Shown here piece after piece: positions 21,576 to 35,300 of a stretch of DNA of 64,000 nucleotides (positions within the stretch are counted from its first letter, which is position 1; each line of letters starts with the position of its first letter). The stretch lies in the NCBI RefSeq assembly GCF_009905375.1, contig NC_133653.1:60887956-60951955 (forward strand). The letters run 5' to 3'. The notes beneath the pieces were generated by a model. That model was not told where the DNA came from and searched no databases. It worked only from the letters and a program-made list of their open reading frames with translations. The translations under genes and the position numbers were made by a program. The stretch comes from Apium graveolens. Taxonomy: Eukaryota > Streptophyta > Magnoliopsida > Apiales > Apiaceae.

Positions 21576-24059
21576 TACTTTTCTACCTCTTGATATGAGA
21601 CTACCTATTGAAGAACCTCCATATGTTTATTCTTGTTTCACTGGACATTCGGCTGTGAGCGTATCTCTTTAGTCTACCCTACATCCTGTTCTATACCCCC
21701 AGCTTAGAACTTGTCCTATGAAGTAATTGTACCTACAAGGATGGATTCGAGAGCTACAGTAAATGGTGAGCGCTTGAGTTATAATTAGAGGTGAGACGAA
21801 GTTTAGAAAGGAGATTTAAGTGTTTCAGAGGATAGCTGTTATCGGGTTAAAAGAAGCCCTTAGTGACTAAGCCACCCGTGAATAAGTATGGGATGAACTA
21901 GATAAATTTTGAAGGAATAAGAGAGAAAAGTATAAACCTGGGATTTTTGTGAAATTAAATGATGATGATATGATAACTTTGATATGTAAAGTAGTGATGT
22001 GATGTGATACGGGTAAACTTTGTTCTATGAAATAGACTTGTGGACTATTGGATAGTCTGTTCTATTTAACTACTGTAACGATAATGTCGGGAGTATCACC
22101 AGTATGGGAGCTTTGATGTGAAACTACGAATAAGATAATGTGCGACAACAATTGAATTTCATCGATTAAGGAAGGTAAGTGGACACGATGAGGAGAAAAG
22201 GTAGATTGGAGTGAACGAACTTTTATGTGATTGTTTCTTTAATATGGTACCTCCTTATAGGTCGGAAGGACAACAACCAACTCATATAGTAAGGACAACC
22301 AGGTTTGTGATTTTTCAAACTTTTTAGAAAAAATTTCGAAAAAGATTTTCCTTTACAAATTTTTAAAAGCCTTTTTGAATAAAATAATTTTTAAACATTG
22401 GTTGTCGAGTTACTACTTGAGTTTCTTGTTTGTTAGAAAGCCTGGATTACCTGGAAAGATGCTGTTTCAGACCTAGTATTGCTAATTCCAAGAACAAAGT
22501 AACTTGCGATTATGAAGAAGTTGATCATTCCTAACAGTAAGGTGCAAGTATTATTTGATAAAATTTACAGCATAATCAGCGTACGGAGTAACTATACATT
22601 CAATTACTAGGACTATCAGAGTTCGAAGAATTCATTAATTCAACAGAAGCCGGAGCGTGATCGAAAAGATTGAAAAGATTTCCAAACCTCTCTAAAAGAA
22701 GAATATTGTTAACAAAAGGATAGTTATATCGTATGGTTCGTGGTTATTCTAAATTAAAAGAGGAAGCCCGAAGTTATCAGATAAGAACGCCATTATGATC
22801 GAATTGTTAAAGTATTATACGTGTAGGTGCGACGTTACAGACGCGAGACTTGACAAGTAAGAATCTACCATAATGCTTAATTTGTGAAGGCATTTCAACG
22901 TACTTTCTAAAGTTATTATATGACACAATGGAGATATGATCGAACAAGCTCGAAAGATGAATACAAGTGAAATGTGGATGGTAACCAACATTATCGTTCT
23001 TGTCTTCAATATTACAGCGTATATTCCATTTCAATTCTTAAAAATGTATGAACTTCTTTTCTCAGATAAACTCTTTTCTAAGATATCGAAAATGAGGATA
23101 TTCCATTCCTTTCAAATTTATTTGCTTCCCTCAAGTTTTGCTTTCTGATTGGGACAAACAGTGTTATGGTGAGACACTTTGTCAGAATGACGAAGAGTCG
23201 GGTGGGACGCCACCTAATCATGTGCTGTATGCCATATGGTATGAAAGACTGGCCATCTTAAGTACCAATGTGGTTGTCTCATTCATATTCAAATCCTTGT
23301 TTCTTCTTTCTTTTCAACTTTCAATTTTGTTGAATTGTGAATCCTTCTAGTTGCTTCGTTGTACTGTCGTTCTTTGCAAGAGGTTTTTAAGCATAAATCA
23401 ACGTATCCTTAATCAAGCGGATGAAGTTCCATCTACCTCTTATGCATGGAAAGGAAACACGGGCACATGACGAGGATTACAAATTACTAGCCCCAGTGAA
23501 GAATCCACTAAGAGTCAAGGAAATCTACTCCAATGAGGAATACGTTTCCGAGAACGAGAAATTGCGATTTTCTTATGAAATATGTTATTCAGAATACGTA
23601 CGTGATGACATGGATGATTAGGGTGAATACCTTATGCGTTAAAATATTAAAAGATATGAGAGTAACTTAATTGTTTATCTCTCAAGGTTTTATTGATAAG
23701 ATTAGGATCAAAGGATTAATAAGTTAAGAATGTGAAAGTGTTGAATAAGGGAGTACTAATGGTGAAATTGAGATTCCTGGCAATAAGTTGTGAAGAATTG
23801 ATATCATGGAAGATAAGAGGTTTTGATATTATTCTAAGGAATGGATTAACTATTAAAGCGTGATGTCCAGGCAGACCATCTTGATGAAAAGATAAATTCT
23901 GAGGATGTCAAATGAGAAGGTGATGAGGTTCAGAAGATGAAAGAAGGTAAAGAATTTGTTGATGATGATTATAGTAATCAAGATGTGAGCATTACGGTGA
24001 ATATGAGATAAATAAAAGTCAGGAGTAAACAGAATTTGAAGATTTTATAGTTTCAAGAT
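21576..24059 (+). other. Decayed interior of element D, ORF1-gag-protease region
   Basis: About 2.5 kb where gag and protease are expected. Frames of 60-75 codons occur at 22936-23148, 23138-23350 and 23421-23621, but I find no zinc knuckle and no DSG motif. Nothing here can be called as a gene. Confidence 0.6.
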
Positions 24060-25060
24060 ATATTTCCAGACGAATTACCAAAATACGACCTTATCTAAAA
24101 TGGCACCAGTTAGAACGAGGAAGTTAGCAAAGCGGATGCAAGAAATGCTAGGAGAAGAAGCAATTAAACCCAGTGTATTCCATGAAGTGTACCAGTACTA
24201 TTTGTTAATAAGAAAATGGAAGTATGAGATTATGCGTCAACTAAAGCCAGTTCAACAAATTTACTATCAAAAGCAAGTACATGTTACCTCGACCCAATGA
24301 TTTATTTGATCAAACGAAAGAAGCAAAGTACTTTTATGAGATTGATTTAAGACTTGATATTTCACTAGTTGAGGATTAAACCTATGGATGTATCAAGGAT
24401 AATTTTCATAACTAAGTACTGTTTTTATATTGTCATCTATATTAACCAATATACCAGTAATATTTGAACTAGATGGACAGCACCTTTAAGGAATATCCGA
24501 GTAAGCTATAGTTGTGATACTTAAAGTCAACGAAGGACCATGCGAAGCATTTAATGATAACTGGGAAGTTGGAGAAGAAAGAAGTTGTATGAAATATAGT
24601 TCTTAGTATAAATAGTCAATGTAGAAAAGATCAAAAGAGATTCAGCAGAAGTTAAAGTTACTATGAATGAAAAGAGACCAGAAACACTCACAAAAGTAAG
24701 AAGTTTATATGAAGTAAAGAAGGGTAAAGAAAGTTTTACAGAGTTAAGTGAAAGAATGGTTACAGCACCTGTTTTATCATTTTAAAAGTATCAAGGAGGT
24801 TGGTAGTGTATAGTAATGCTTCTCATTAAAAAATAGGATGTGTGTGGATGCAGCACAATAGAGTTATTGTATATGCATCCAGACAACCGAAACCTTATGA
24901 GCAGAAGTATCATACCCATAATTTGGGATTAACAGTAATAATATTCGTTTTGAAGGATTTGGGAAACATGATATGTATGGAAAAAGGTGTAAGATCTATA
25001 CGGGCCATAAGAGGTTGAAGTATGTGTTCACGAGAAAAAGCTAAGATAGAGGAAAGTAAT
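24060..25060 (+). pseudogene. Reverse transcriptase and RNase H remnants of element D
   Basis: Fragments in several frames: a FPDELP-like start (from about 24062), MAPVRTRKLAKRMQEML followed by a garbled polymerase entry block (24100-24230), [11 protein letters not shown] and EIDLR (24301-24350), and an RNase H stretch with GCVWMQHNRVIVYASRQPK and EQKYHTHN (24835-24930). No YVDD/FIDD active site survives. Order and spacing match the gypsy pol gene of B. Many stops and short indels separate the fragments. Confidence 0.8.
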
Positions 25061-26960
25061 AACGGATATAGAAACTATACCAGAGGAATTAACTATAGAA
25101 TTCCGAAAGTTGGAATTGGAAGCTAAAGTTCATAATCCAAAAGGAAGAAGATGGATAGTGTAACCTTTCAGTTGAAGTTGTGAAGGGAAAAATAAGATGT
25201 CAAGAGAAAATAATGGATCACGATGTTAGTAGTTAGAAAACAGAAATTTATACGCCCAGGAGAACGATCACGATATCTCCAGATTCTCTTCCAGCACTTG
25301 GATGCTACAAGTAGAAGAATTAAGAAATGAGATCCCACAGGGAATTCACAATATTAAGTATTTAAGTTATTGAAGAAATGTCAAGATATATGGAAATTTA
25401 AAGAAAAAATAGTGATAACCAAGTATAAAAAGGAAATTTCAAGATAGATCAGGAGGTGTTGGACAGGTCAAAGAGTTAAAAACGAAATATTGGAATGCCT
25501 AGTGGATAAAGCAGATCCAGGAAGTGACTTTATAAGAGGCGAACCGTAAAGTGGGAGTTTAACAAAACAACGAATAAGAATAAGTGACCCCTATAAAGAA
25601 TTAATTTCCTACGAGACCTAATTCAAGCAATCTATTATATCTCGAGGAATAACTTAAGATCCAACCTAAGAAAATTTCAGAGATTACGATTAAGGTGAGT
25701 TAAGAGCATTGCGAGCTCGGGTGATATTATGTGAAATGACGACTGTATCAGGTGATTATAAGGAATTAAGGAACGTGGTGTATAAGGAGTGCTTGGATAA
25801 GCAAACTGTATTTATTGATAACATCCTCAGCTACTCAAAAAATAAGAGAGTCTGTGTGGAATGCCCAAGAATTTCTCTCCAAGGATTAGAAGGAAAGTAA
25901 CTATGTGTTGAGTCTTCAAGAATGAAATTTTGACTAGGGTTAACAAAAGATTCTGAATTAATCCATTAACAACTACCTAAGTAAAACTGTATGGTAACAG
26001 ATGCATTATGCCGGCAGAGAAGATTGGATGTAATTAAGACCACCGAGGAGCTAACAGACGAATTGGAAAGAGTGGAATCTGGAGTTTAAATACTTAAAGG
26101 TGATAATACGTGAATATATGAGACTACTTTTCAGCCTTAATTGATGAAAAAGAATAAGAGATGCTTAAACATTTAGAATCCAAGTTAATAATGAACACCG
26201 TCCAACATCCTTAAGTGGAAAGTCAAAGTACGGAAATAATTTAAGAAATGTAAGATATGTTGAGAGGTGAAGTTTTAAGGAAACATTGGAATGATCATTT
26301 ATCAGCAATGTCAGTTTTGGAATGCCCATGTATTAAGCTTCGTGTGAACGCAAGTGTAGGTTCCCATTTCTATTAGAATAAAGTGGGAGAAAGAAAGTTG
26401 CTAAATCCTAAGTTGTTAAATCCTAAGTTAAATCAGCACGCCGAGAGCGTAGTGCTATTAGTTGAAGCAGCTCGGAGTAGACAAAGAAAGAAAACGAAAT
26501 TGTATTGAGAGAAAGTATGAGTATAGAAATAGGACCAGTAGTGTTAGTAAAAATGTCGTTTTGAAAGAAATTGGATAAATTTGAGTAGAAGGGACAAGCT
26601 AAGTCCTAAAATTAGTAAACCATTCGAGGTATTGATGCATATAGATAAAGTTGTTCATAAAATGATATGACCGTCACTCCAGTATGCATACCTAATATAT
26701 TTTACTTGTCAATATTAAAGTGATAAGTATTGGGTTTAAACTAAGTAATTGATCAAGAAGCCAATGGGGCTCTTGTCCAAGTTGTTCTGCATATAGAGAT
26801 CAATCCAAATTCTTGATCGTCAAAGGCAAGTCCTTGGAAATGAGTGCATACCTATTATAAATATGTTTGAACCCTCGAGAAAAAGGGTCTACTTAGAAAT
26901 TAAAATCAAATTTGCTTGACAAATATCCTCACTTGTGTAGCTAGACCAGATTCTGAGGAC
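25061..26960 (+). pseudogene. Integrase remnants of element D
   Basis: Pieces corresponding to the integrase core appear near 26190-26480: a VQHP..ESQSTE stretch that aligns with the HPQTDGQSER block of B, then a garbled equivalent of the following region. A degraded equivalent of the chromo-tail entry (HIDKVVHKM) is near 26638. Every frame has frequent stops. No translation product is likely. Confidence 0.7.
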
Positions 26961-26971
26961 AGAATCTTTTT

Positions 26972-26984
26972 AAGGGGGGAAGGA
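26972..26984 (+). other. Polypurine tract of element D
   Basis: aagggggga followed by agga lies directly before the 3' LTR start TATAACG at 26985. Confidence 0.9.
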
Positions 26985-28055
26985 TATAACGACTCGTGTA
27001 ACCTTTTTGAATTATTTAATTATGCAACTATGGAAATTATTAAATAAATAAAATATGTGTGTTGGTTTTGACCACTATGTGTTGTTTGATTATTATCCAT
27101 ATGTGATTTATAGTGTATCGGATTGTTCGTGCGATTAATTATGCGATCATATGGAATTGTTTCAATTTTAAAAGTGGATTTAATGTAAATTTATTTGTAT
27201 AAATATTTGAAGTGTTTCTAAAATTGTTTTTATGATTTTATAATTATAATAATTATTTTTAGGATTTTATAAAATTGAGAAATCAATATTTTATTATTTA
27301 TTTATTTTAAATGATTTTCTGATCACTTTTATTTGTAAAATCCATATTTAATTCTAAAATTCTTCAAAAATTATGAAACTCATATTTATTTAATTTGGAA
27401 TATTCCGAGAATTTTAAAATTATTTTGAAAATTTTCAGGATTAGTTTCATGCGCTCGCTGTTTTGTTTTATTGATAAAAGCGGGTATAAGTGACATTTCA
27501 AAAATTGTGTTAAAATTCTGAAAATTTCATTTTTATTTACTTCGGGATATTTATAATATTATAAGATTATTTTTGCGATTTTCTGAATTTTTTCTAAGTG
27601 CAACTTGGTTCGTTAATTATGAAATGCGGATATGTTGCGCGTTTTAAAAATGTGTTAAAAATTTTGAAATTTATATTCTATTACTCTCGGGGTATCTTTA
27701 TAAATTTTAAAATCATAATGGGTCTATTTCGATAAGTGATTAGTAACCGCAAGTACCCGTTGTAAGATTAAAACTGATCCGAAACTCTATGCGGTCCGGA
27801 TAAAAAAAAAACTGACACGTGTCTTATTAAAAGACACGCGGCAACACAAACAAAGCCAGGGGGTGACTCCTGTGTTTTCTAATAAACATCAATCTCTCTT
27901 CTTATTCCTTTTTAATTCTCCCTCTCTCTTTCTTGTCCTGGTGGCGTTGTACTTTCTTTTCCGGCGACCTTCGCCTCTGTTTCTCGGTCTCGTTGCCGGC
28001 GGTAGTCCGGTGGGTTCTGCCGCCTTGGTATCGGCCTGGTTAGTGGTTCCGCTAT

Positions 28056-28079
28056 ATATACACACACGTGTGTGTATAT
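28056..28079. promoter_or_regulatory. 24-bp perfect palindrome with CACGTG core (LTR D, 3' copy)
   Basis: Same 12-bp arms and G-box core as at 18919-18942, with no substitutions. Confidence 0.55.
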
Positions 28080-30034
28080 CGCAGTGGAGGGTATGGTTGT
28101 TGTTCATTATTGTGTTCTGTGATTGTGTCCTTGTATCTATCTCCGGTTGGCCTTGTTTTTTTGGCCTGTTCTTTTACTTTCGGCCTGTTGCTTTGCTTTT
28201 TGGTGGTTGATTCTCTGGTCTGTTGTGCGGTTACATTTTGTTCCTGTTGAGCCCTGTCCTGTTGGGTCGATTGTGCATTGGATTGGATTTTTGCAGAATT
28301 GTTATTAACTTAAATTCCCTTTTTCTCGCAGGAATTTATTGATTACATTCGTGATATTAAATTGTTCATATCAAAAGTTATTTTTTTATAACTAATCGAT
28401 AGAATTTTGCGTTGGAAATCCGAGAATTTATCGGGTACCCGCAAAATTTTGTCGCCGTCCGCGATGACTTTTACGAGTGGACGGTGGACTATGTTGATTA
28501 TATTCTGAGTCCTAATTTAACAAATTAATGTAAAATGCGAATAATAATAGTATTGAATTGATGATTTGGGGAATTGTAAATATTGGTTGTTGTGAATTAT
28601 TGTGGTGAAGTGACGTCGAATTGTTCGACGGGTTAGTCCAATAAATAAAGGAAGTGCTGCTCAATTTCCGGGAAACTGAACTACGTAAATACGAGAACGT
28701 ATTTGATGATTATCGAGATGTTGAATGACTATATATATATATGCGTGTGTTTTATACGAAACTTGATTGTACGATGTGATGGAATATTTTTCTAAATCGA
28801 TAACCCTGATTTCATAAAATAAAGAGTATGGGTATTTTCCGAAAATGAACACTAAACCGATTTTCGAGAACGTGAGCCCTAAGTGATACGTGTATTATTA
28901 TATGAAATATGTTACGAGTCAGATTTTGTTAACGTTTGGGTAGATTGTTAGCGAGGATATGTCAAGCATAATCGGATGTCTAAGTTAGGATATTTCGACA
29001 TTGTAGGTTCTAGTCAGAATGCCTGAGAATTGGAATGGGACGAAAGATAGTTGGTGTGAGTCGAAAAGCTCATTAATGTCTCAATCAAAGGACTTAAGTG
29101 TTGAGGTCGAATCCAGAATGATATAGTGGTTGGACGTAAAAGCCTAAGCGGCAGAATTGGTCCAGAATTGATCAGTAATAGTTGTAAAACCTTGTAAGGC
29201 AAGTATTTCTGAACTTTTCTTCAAGACATATTACCAATGTTTTCGAACTATTTCATAACATGTTGCTATTATTAAACATAATTCCTGTTTTGTAATGCAA
29301 GTGTTTTAAACTGCTTACCTTAAACCCTGAATCTTTCTTAATCTTGAGTCGTAAGCCTTATTCTTTGTAAACCATCCTTTGTTGATCCCCAGATATCAAT
29401 TCACACCAATATGATACTACTCCCCAAAGGTATAACTACCAAACACCAAACACTGAAACAAAATTGTTTGAAAACACAAAAACTTTTATACTGCAACCAT
29501 TCTTTATAACATCAAAGAACAATACTTTGAGAAATCATTTCTGACCTAATACCGGATGCTGGTATAAATTGAAAACCATTTCTTATACATACCCTGAAAT
29601 TCCCTTGAGATATCCATAAGCCTCCTTATGCTTTTATTCAAGTGTTTAACTATCGTTGAGTATGAACTTGTTTTATTGAATTATATCGCTTATCATATTG
29701 AACTGCTTTAGGATTGGATAGTTTTTGTATATGTGGACCAGATTCGTGGTCAGACCATACCAATGGTCAAGTTAGGCCAATGTGTGCCTTGGATCCGGTA
29801 ATTAGAGCAGTGTTGTGTGCTTGCTCGGGGTTAGTGCGTGATTGATCAGCAGCCTAACCTTGGTTTTTAAAACTTAAAATGAATATCCAATTCTAATGAT
29901 TAGTTGAAAAGAAACTTGATTCCTTTGAATCCTCTCATTTGATCATTGTTTAACTTCAGTTATCGTTATCGTGACTTGCTGAGCTAGTTAGCTCACCCTT
30001 GCGATTCTTCTATATATTTTTAGTTGAAGAGAAT

Positions 30035-30100
30035 ATGGATGATAGTGAAGTTCCTCAGTCCAAAGTGCGGGCTAAGGTTCCAGTGAGTGGATCGAGCTAG
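30035..30100 (+). other. Short ORF in LTR D, 3' copy (21 codons)
   Basis: ATG 30035 to TAG 30098-30100, same MDDSEVPQSK start as at 20901 and still open. Confidence 0.4.
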
Positions 30101-30351
30101 CAGAAGTTTCATGCGGTAAAGAGATAGTTAGATTGTAAGAATGATTTTATTATCAATTGTAAGTTAAATTAGTTGGGATTTGGTACGTTGTAATAAAAGT
30201 TAAGGTTGTGGCTTGTTTTCATACTTTAACCTGTTGTGATCCATGGTTTTGTTAAGCAGGGTCATTATAAATAATATTTCCTATACAGGTTGATGTATTG
30301 TGTTTGTGTTGTGGACCCCAAACTTCTGACCCGGGTTTGGAGGGCGTCACA

Positions 30352-30356
30352 TCTTG
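30352..30356. other. Right target-site duplication of D (tcttg)
   Basis: Partner of 17840-17844. Confidence 0.95.
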
Positions 30357-31287
30357 TTTTTAACTTGTGATTCTTTGAATTAGCTGTAACTTTGGATGCT
30401 CGTTTTCGTTCTTGTTGAACCTCGATCTCGTTTATTCGTACTTTGATTATTATTTAGTTTATTAAGACCTTGTTTTATACCATGCTTTCATTGGAACCCA
30501 TGGTGACGATGAGTTCGATTATGAACTAATCGTTGTCATGGGGTTCCAGCGGATTTACTTATAAATTTCAATAGTTAAATTGTTTCGATATCTTGGTGTG
30601 TGGAGATTGATTGATATCCTAGTATGGTTGTGCTTATTCGTCTTATGTGCGTAGCTAACATATAAGATAGCGTGTTAATCTCTATTGAAGCGACAGTGAA
30701 TATAGAGGTTTAGAACTTGCCATGCTAGCATAGGTTCATGTATTTGTTATACATGATTCGTAGGTAACTCTAACCGTTTTACTTGCCCTATGTAATCAAG
30801 ATAGATAACTTGTGCTTAAACCGTTATGTTGTCAAATTCTATAGACATATAGGGTCTCAATATAATTGGTGCCTATTCAGCTTCTATCTCTTTTGTGGAT
30901 GTCTGGTAGAATGGTACTCGTGCAATGAAAGTTGGCGTTTATCAGTTTCGTGTTATCTTATTAGTGTCATCACCATCACATGCTAAGGTTAAAAACAATA
31001 AGGCTATTGAATGAAGTATTTAATGAAGTTAGGATCCCATGTTTGTCATATATAGTAATTCAACTTCAGTTCTCTTAGTTAATGTTATTTAGTATAATCT
31101 CTTAGTTTAATAAAAACCCAATTTGTTATTTGTCTTAGCATTGAGCGATAACCATACATTGTTGCATAGGTGCATAAATTAAACTTAACCTAAACCAGTC
31201 CCTGTGGGAATGAATCTGATTTATATCTTATACTACTTGCGAACGCGTATACTTGCGTGAATATTAGCGCGTGTTTTCGCCCTAACA
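30357..31287 (+). repeat. 3' LTR of element C, second part
   Basis: Resumes the C LTR (matching about 12379-13312) and ends CGCCCTAACA. About 17 substitutions in 931 bp compared with the 5' LTR, by eye. Confidence 0.93.
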
Positions 31288-31292
31288 GGACT
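31288..31292. other. Right target-site duplication of C (ggact)
   Basis: Partner of 11792-11796; the B integrase frame resumes here. Confidence 0.95.
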
Positions 31293-32313
31293 TCCAAGGA
31301 CGAAAGCAAATCACGATGCAATTTGGGTTATTGTTGATCGATTGACGAAATCAGCATATTTTCTTCCAATTAACGAGAGATTTTCACTGGACAAGTTAGT
31401 GCACTTATATCTCAAAGAAATTGTGATGCGTCATGGAGTACCAGTATCGATTGTATCGGATCGAGATCCTCGTTTCAATTCAAGATTTTGGAAACAATTC
31501 CAAGAATGTCTAGGAACGAAGTTGAACATGAGTACAGCCTATCATCCGCAAACCGACGGTCAAAGCGAAAGGACAATTCAAACGATTGAAGACATGTTAC
31601 GAGTTTGTGCGATCGATTTTGAAGGCAGTTGGGATGAACATTTACCCCTAGTGGAATTTTCTTATAATAACATCTATCACGCCAGTATTGGAATGCCACC
31701 GTATGAAGCACTATATGGGAGAAAGTGCAGATCACCCGTGCATTGGGATGAAGTTGGAGAACACAAGATTTTGGGTCCAGAATTAATTCGGCAGACGAAA
31801 GAAAAGATTGAACTTATTCGAAAACGAATCGAGGCAGCACAAAACAGGCAAAGTAAATATGCAGACCAAGCAAGGAAGGATATGGACTATCAGGAAGGAG
31901 AACACGTATTGCTCAAAATATCGCCATGAAAAGGATTGACCAGATTTGGCAATAAAGGGAAATTGAAGCCACGATATGTTGGACCATTTGAAATTTTGAA
32001 GAAAATTGGGAAGGTTGCGTATGAGTTAGCTTTACCACCCCATATGAAGCACATTCACAACGTATTTCATGTATCAATGCTTAAGAAGTATAATCCTGAT
32101 ACAAGGCATGTAATAGAGTACGAACCAGTAGAACTTCAGGCAGATTTGTCGTATGTAGAGCAGCTGATAAGGATTCTAAATCGGCAAGAGAAGGTATTAA
32201 GAAATAAGTCTGTGTCATTAGTGAGAGTTTTGTGGAGAAACCCAGTGGTTGAAGAATCAACCTGGGAGCTCGAGAGTGAAATGTTAGAAAAGTATCCTCA
32301 GTTATTTGTATAG
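31293..32313 (+). pseudogene. Integrase core and chromodomain-like tail of element B
   Basis: Continuation of the frame cut at 11796. It has the IVDRLTKSAYF block, the second catalytic Asp in IVSDRDPRF (about 31451-31477), and the Glu in DGQSERTIQTIE (about 31555-31590), completing the D-D-E set whose first Asp is at LAMDF before element C. A TGA at 31927-31929 interrupts the frame just after LLKISP, where Trp is usual in related integrases. The remainder (31930-32313) is open, with the [14 protein letters not shown] block and the EESTWELE chromo-like end. The stop and the C insertion both inactivate it. Confidence 0.92.
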
Positions 32314-32339
32314 TATGATTCTGAGGACAGAATCCTGTT

Positions 32340-32351
32340 AAGGGGGGAGAA
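32340..32351 (+). other. Polypurine tract of element B
   Basis: aaggggggagaa directly precedes the 3' LTR start TGTAACGACC. Confidence 0.9.
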
Positions 32352-35300
32352 TGTAACGACCGAGAAATTACACTTGTATTATATTATAATAATGATAAAT
32401 TATGTGTATTATTATATGATTAAATGTGTTAAGTCATTAAACCCTAACTGCTATGTGTTACGTGTTGGCTGTTTTGATTCAAACGTGTTTTGGATATTTA
32501 TCGAACGTTTTATCGTCAGTTATATATTTTATAGCAAAACCCGTACAGCTCAAACTATGTTTTAAAAGCCCGTATTTCAAACAAAATCACTGGCCCTATT
32601 TTATTAAAAATGCCCTATACCATATCGCTATTCTAAACCCCTAGACGTTTTACAAATTGACCTTTTTCGTGAAAAACGACTTTTCCAGACCCTTTCGGGT
32701 ACCAAAAACCCCACAAAAATTATATTTTTATTTTTATATGATCATGAAATTATCATATATCATTTTTCTTTGTATTTTTGTAATATTCACAATTTTTGGG
32801 AATTTGTAGCATTTATTTTGTATTTATTGGATATTTAAAAATTCAATATTAATACCCAAAAATTATAAAAATTGGGGCCAAATATTTTTATTAGGAGTGT
32901 AATTAGACCCTTAATTTTACTTAGGGGTATTATTTTCATAAATATAAAAACCTGATTTACTATTAATTTTTCAGTTAATTATAATTAAAAATCAGAAAAA
33001 TAAAAAGAAAATTAGAAAGGGAATTAGGGTTAGGGTTTGTGAAGAACAGAGCAGGAGGATCAAAGTCGGATTTCATCGTGATTCCGGAGTCCAAATCGTT
33101 AGTGTAAGTATCCGTTTTGAAGCCCAAGAATCGTAGTTTATGATTATATAACTGTTTCTGTTGTTTGATTGATCGAATTGAAAGTTGTTATTTTCGGTTT
33201 TAATTCTTGAATTCGGGTTTGAATTTCTGTGTATTGTTTGATGATTCTGTTAGTATAGACGTTTAGATCGTTGAATTTGGAATCGATTATGTTTGTTGGT
33301 GTCCGTTTCGTGTTCGTCGGAAAAACGGCGACGCCGCCGTTGTTCTTCGTCTCCGGCGGTGTTCGACGAGGAAGGAGGACAGAGAAAGGCCTGGGAACAG
33401 AAGGGGAGCGTCGTTGTCTTGCTGTGCTTCGAAAACGTAGAAGAATCGACTGGAATCGAATGTTTTGGTTCGCCGGATTCTCGCCGGGAATCGTTGCCGG
33501 CGTCGGGTTCTGGGTTGCAGGGTTCGTTCTTCGTGACCCGTTAACCCGAGGTCGACCCGGTTTGCAACCCGGAAACGACCCGGGTTTGATCCTTCAGAAC
33601 CCAAACTCTGTTCTGATTTTATGTTTTTGAGTAATTAATTATTTATTTATATTTTAGTAATTAAAATCAGTTTTTAATAATTCTAAAAATTAATTAAAAA
33701 TTAGTTTTAAATTCTGAAAAATAGTATTATTAATTTCTAAATTATTTTATTAAATTATAAATTCGAAATTAATTATTTAATTATTATTTAATTATTTATC
33801 TAATTATTTATTAATTATCTAATTAATTAATAATTGGGTAATTAATTAATAATTAGGTAATTAATTAATAAATAAGAATTAGAAATAATTAAGTGATATG
33901 ATTAATAATCTAATAATTAGTTAATAATGCGAATAGTGATTCACTAATTAGAATTATTATTCGAGCGTTAGTTATTCGAATAATATTGCGGTAATTATCC
34001 GTATCGTATAATTAGATATCGGTAACTAATTGATTAACAAATCGTATGAGTTTCAATAATAATATAATAGTTCGATAATTATGCGAGAATTGCGAGTAGC
34101 TCGTAGTTATACGAGTGATTAATCGTTAAGTTGGTTTATAATTCGAGTAATTAATAATTATTCGATAAATAGCGTATCAGTTAATTAAGTCGATTGATTA
34201 TTTGTAAATAATCGATCTGATCGAATAAGTAATAATAATTTGTAATAAATAGTAATAATTCCTAATAATTAGGGATTAATTATTTTAAAATACAATAATT
34301 ATTAATTAATTATTTAAAAATATAATTAAGGATTGTTTAATTATAATTAATTATTTATAATTAATTATTAATTAATTAAATCTTGTTTAATTCATAATAA
34401 TTCAACCGTTAGTCCGATTTGAGCGAAATGAAGACCCCTAGACTCAGAAAAATGAGACGAATCCAATAAAAATAGTTGTAAGTTATAATTTCTTCCGAAA
34501 GAGAGTGGTTTGGTGATAATTAATAGTTCATAGGTCCTAATAGGGATATAATTGAGCCGAATAAATTCCGAAAAATTATAATAAAATCAGATAAGACTAG
34601 CTAATGCAGGTATGAGTCTAGAATCGATTCTAAAAATAATTATAAGTCTAAAAATTGATTATGTGCTTTATGTGCTACGTGCTTTACGTGATTATGTGAA
34701 CCTATGTGCTATATAAATGTATGTGTATATATGCGAGTCAGATAGAAACGCATGGGTAGACTGATAAGGTTGCGTGATATCAATTCAAGATACACGTATA
34801 TAGTAAGTTATCTAAACGACTATCTTTCCATTATTGGTTCAGTGTTAGCAAGGCAGAGCAAGCTAGGGACAGAAGGCGGTGAGTTGAACCAGGTTAAGTA
34901 CGCGCAAGGCAAGTTTTTCCCCTATTCTAAATTCAGAATAGTGAATTATATTTCCTTTTATCGTATCAGTTACCTTTGATAATCATTGTTCATATACACT
35001 GTTACCCATTTATTAATGTTTGTTTCAATTTCATTTCAATTCTTGATTCACCCAATTTATTGAATTCCCTGTTCATATTTCAATTCTTTTACCCTTGTTA
35101 CATATACTCTGGTATATCCTGGTGTTGGGATATATCAAAAGCATTCTGATTGTTCCGGATGCTAAGCCTTGGACTGGATGGTTACTATACGGGCTGGGTT
35201 TTGCCCAGACCATTATTTAATAGGCCATAGTTGCCTGAGTACTCTTTATGTTGGTTGGGTCTATGCAGTTGGGTATAGATCCGCACTATATCCTGACTGA

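Larger units (their letters stand above)
17845..30351 (+). mobile_element. Element D: full-length but coding-dead Tekay-like gypsy element
   Basis: Two LTRs of 3373 and 3367 bp, a perfect TGGTATCAGAGC primer site, a 5.8-kb interior and a polypurine tract, flanked by tcttg. The interior is collinear with a Tekay/Del element (ORF1 remnant, RT, RNase H, integrase and chromo-tail remnants in order) but riddled with stops and indels. LTRs differ by about 2.8% over the 1.3 kb I compared. The contrast suggests that it moved as an already defective copy, using proteins supplied in trans. Confidence 0.9.
26985..30351 (+). repeat. 3' LTR of element D
   Basis: 3367 bp, collinear with the 5' LTR from TATAACGACT to GGCGTCACA. 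Contains the same hairpin, palindrome (28056-28079) and short ORF (30035-30100). Confidence 0.93.
11797..31287 (+). mobile_element. Element C: Athila-derived non-autonomous LTR element with gag and protease only (contains D)
   Basis: Bounded by TGATAAGTGG...CCCTAACA LTRs and ggact duplications. It has a 1516-bp 5' LTR, a tRNA-Asp-type primer binding site, one broken gag-protease frame with an acidic tail (13449-16105), a ~1.2 kb non-coding segment, a polypurine tract and a 3' LTR split by D. No RT, RNase H or integrase motif occurs anywhere between the LTRs in any frame I read. Without D the element is about 7.0 kb. The Gag, primer site and LTR type point to Athila; the organisation is like that of published TR-GAG-type elements, here with a protease as well. 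Confidence 0.9.

Noticed and set aside
24100..24300. A 66-codon ORF starting MAPVRTRKL as an independent gene.
   Set aside because: It aligns in position and residues with the start of gypsy RT and is followed by further RT remnants; it is decayed pol of D.
33271..33630. Overlapping Arg/Gly-rich ORFs on both strands of the GC-rich patch of LTR B.
   Set aside because: Open frames on both strands are expected in GC-rich DNA with few stop codons; the 5' LTR copy is cut by A in the middle of it.
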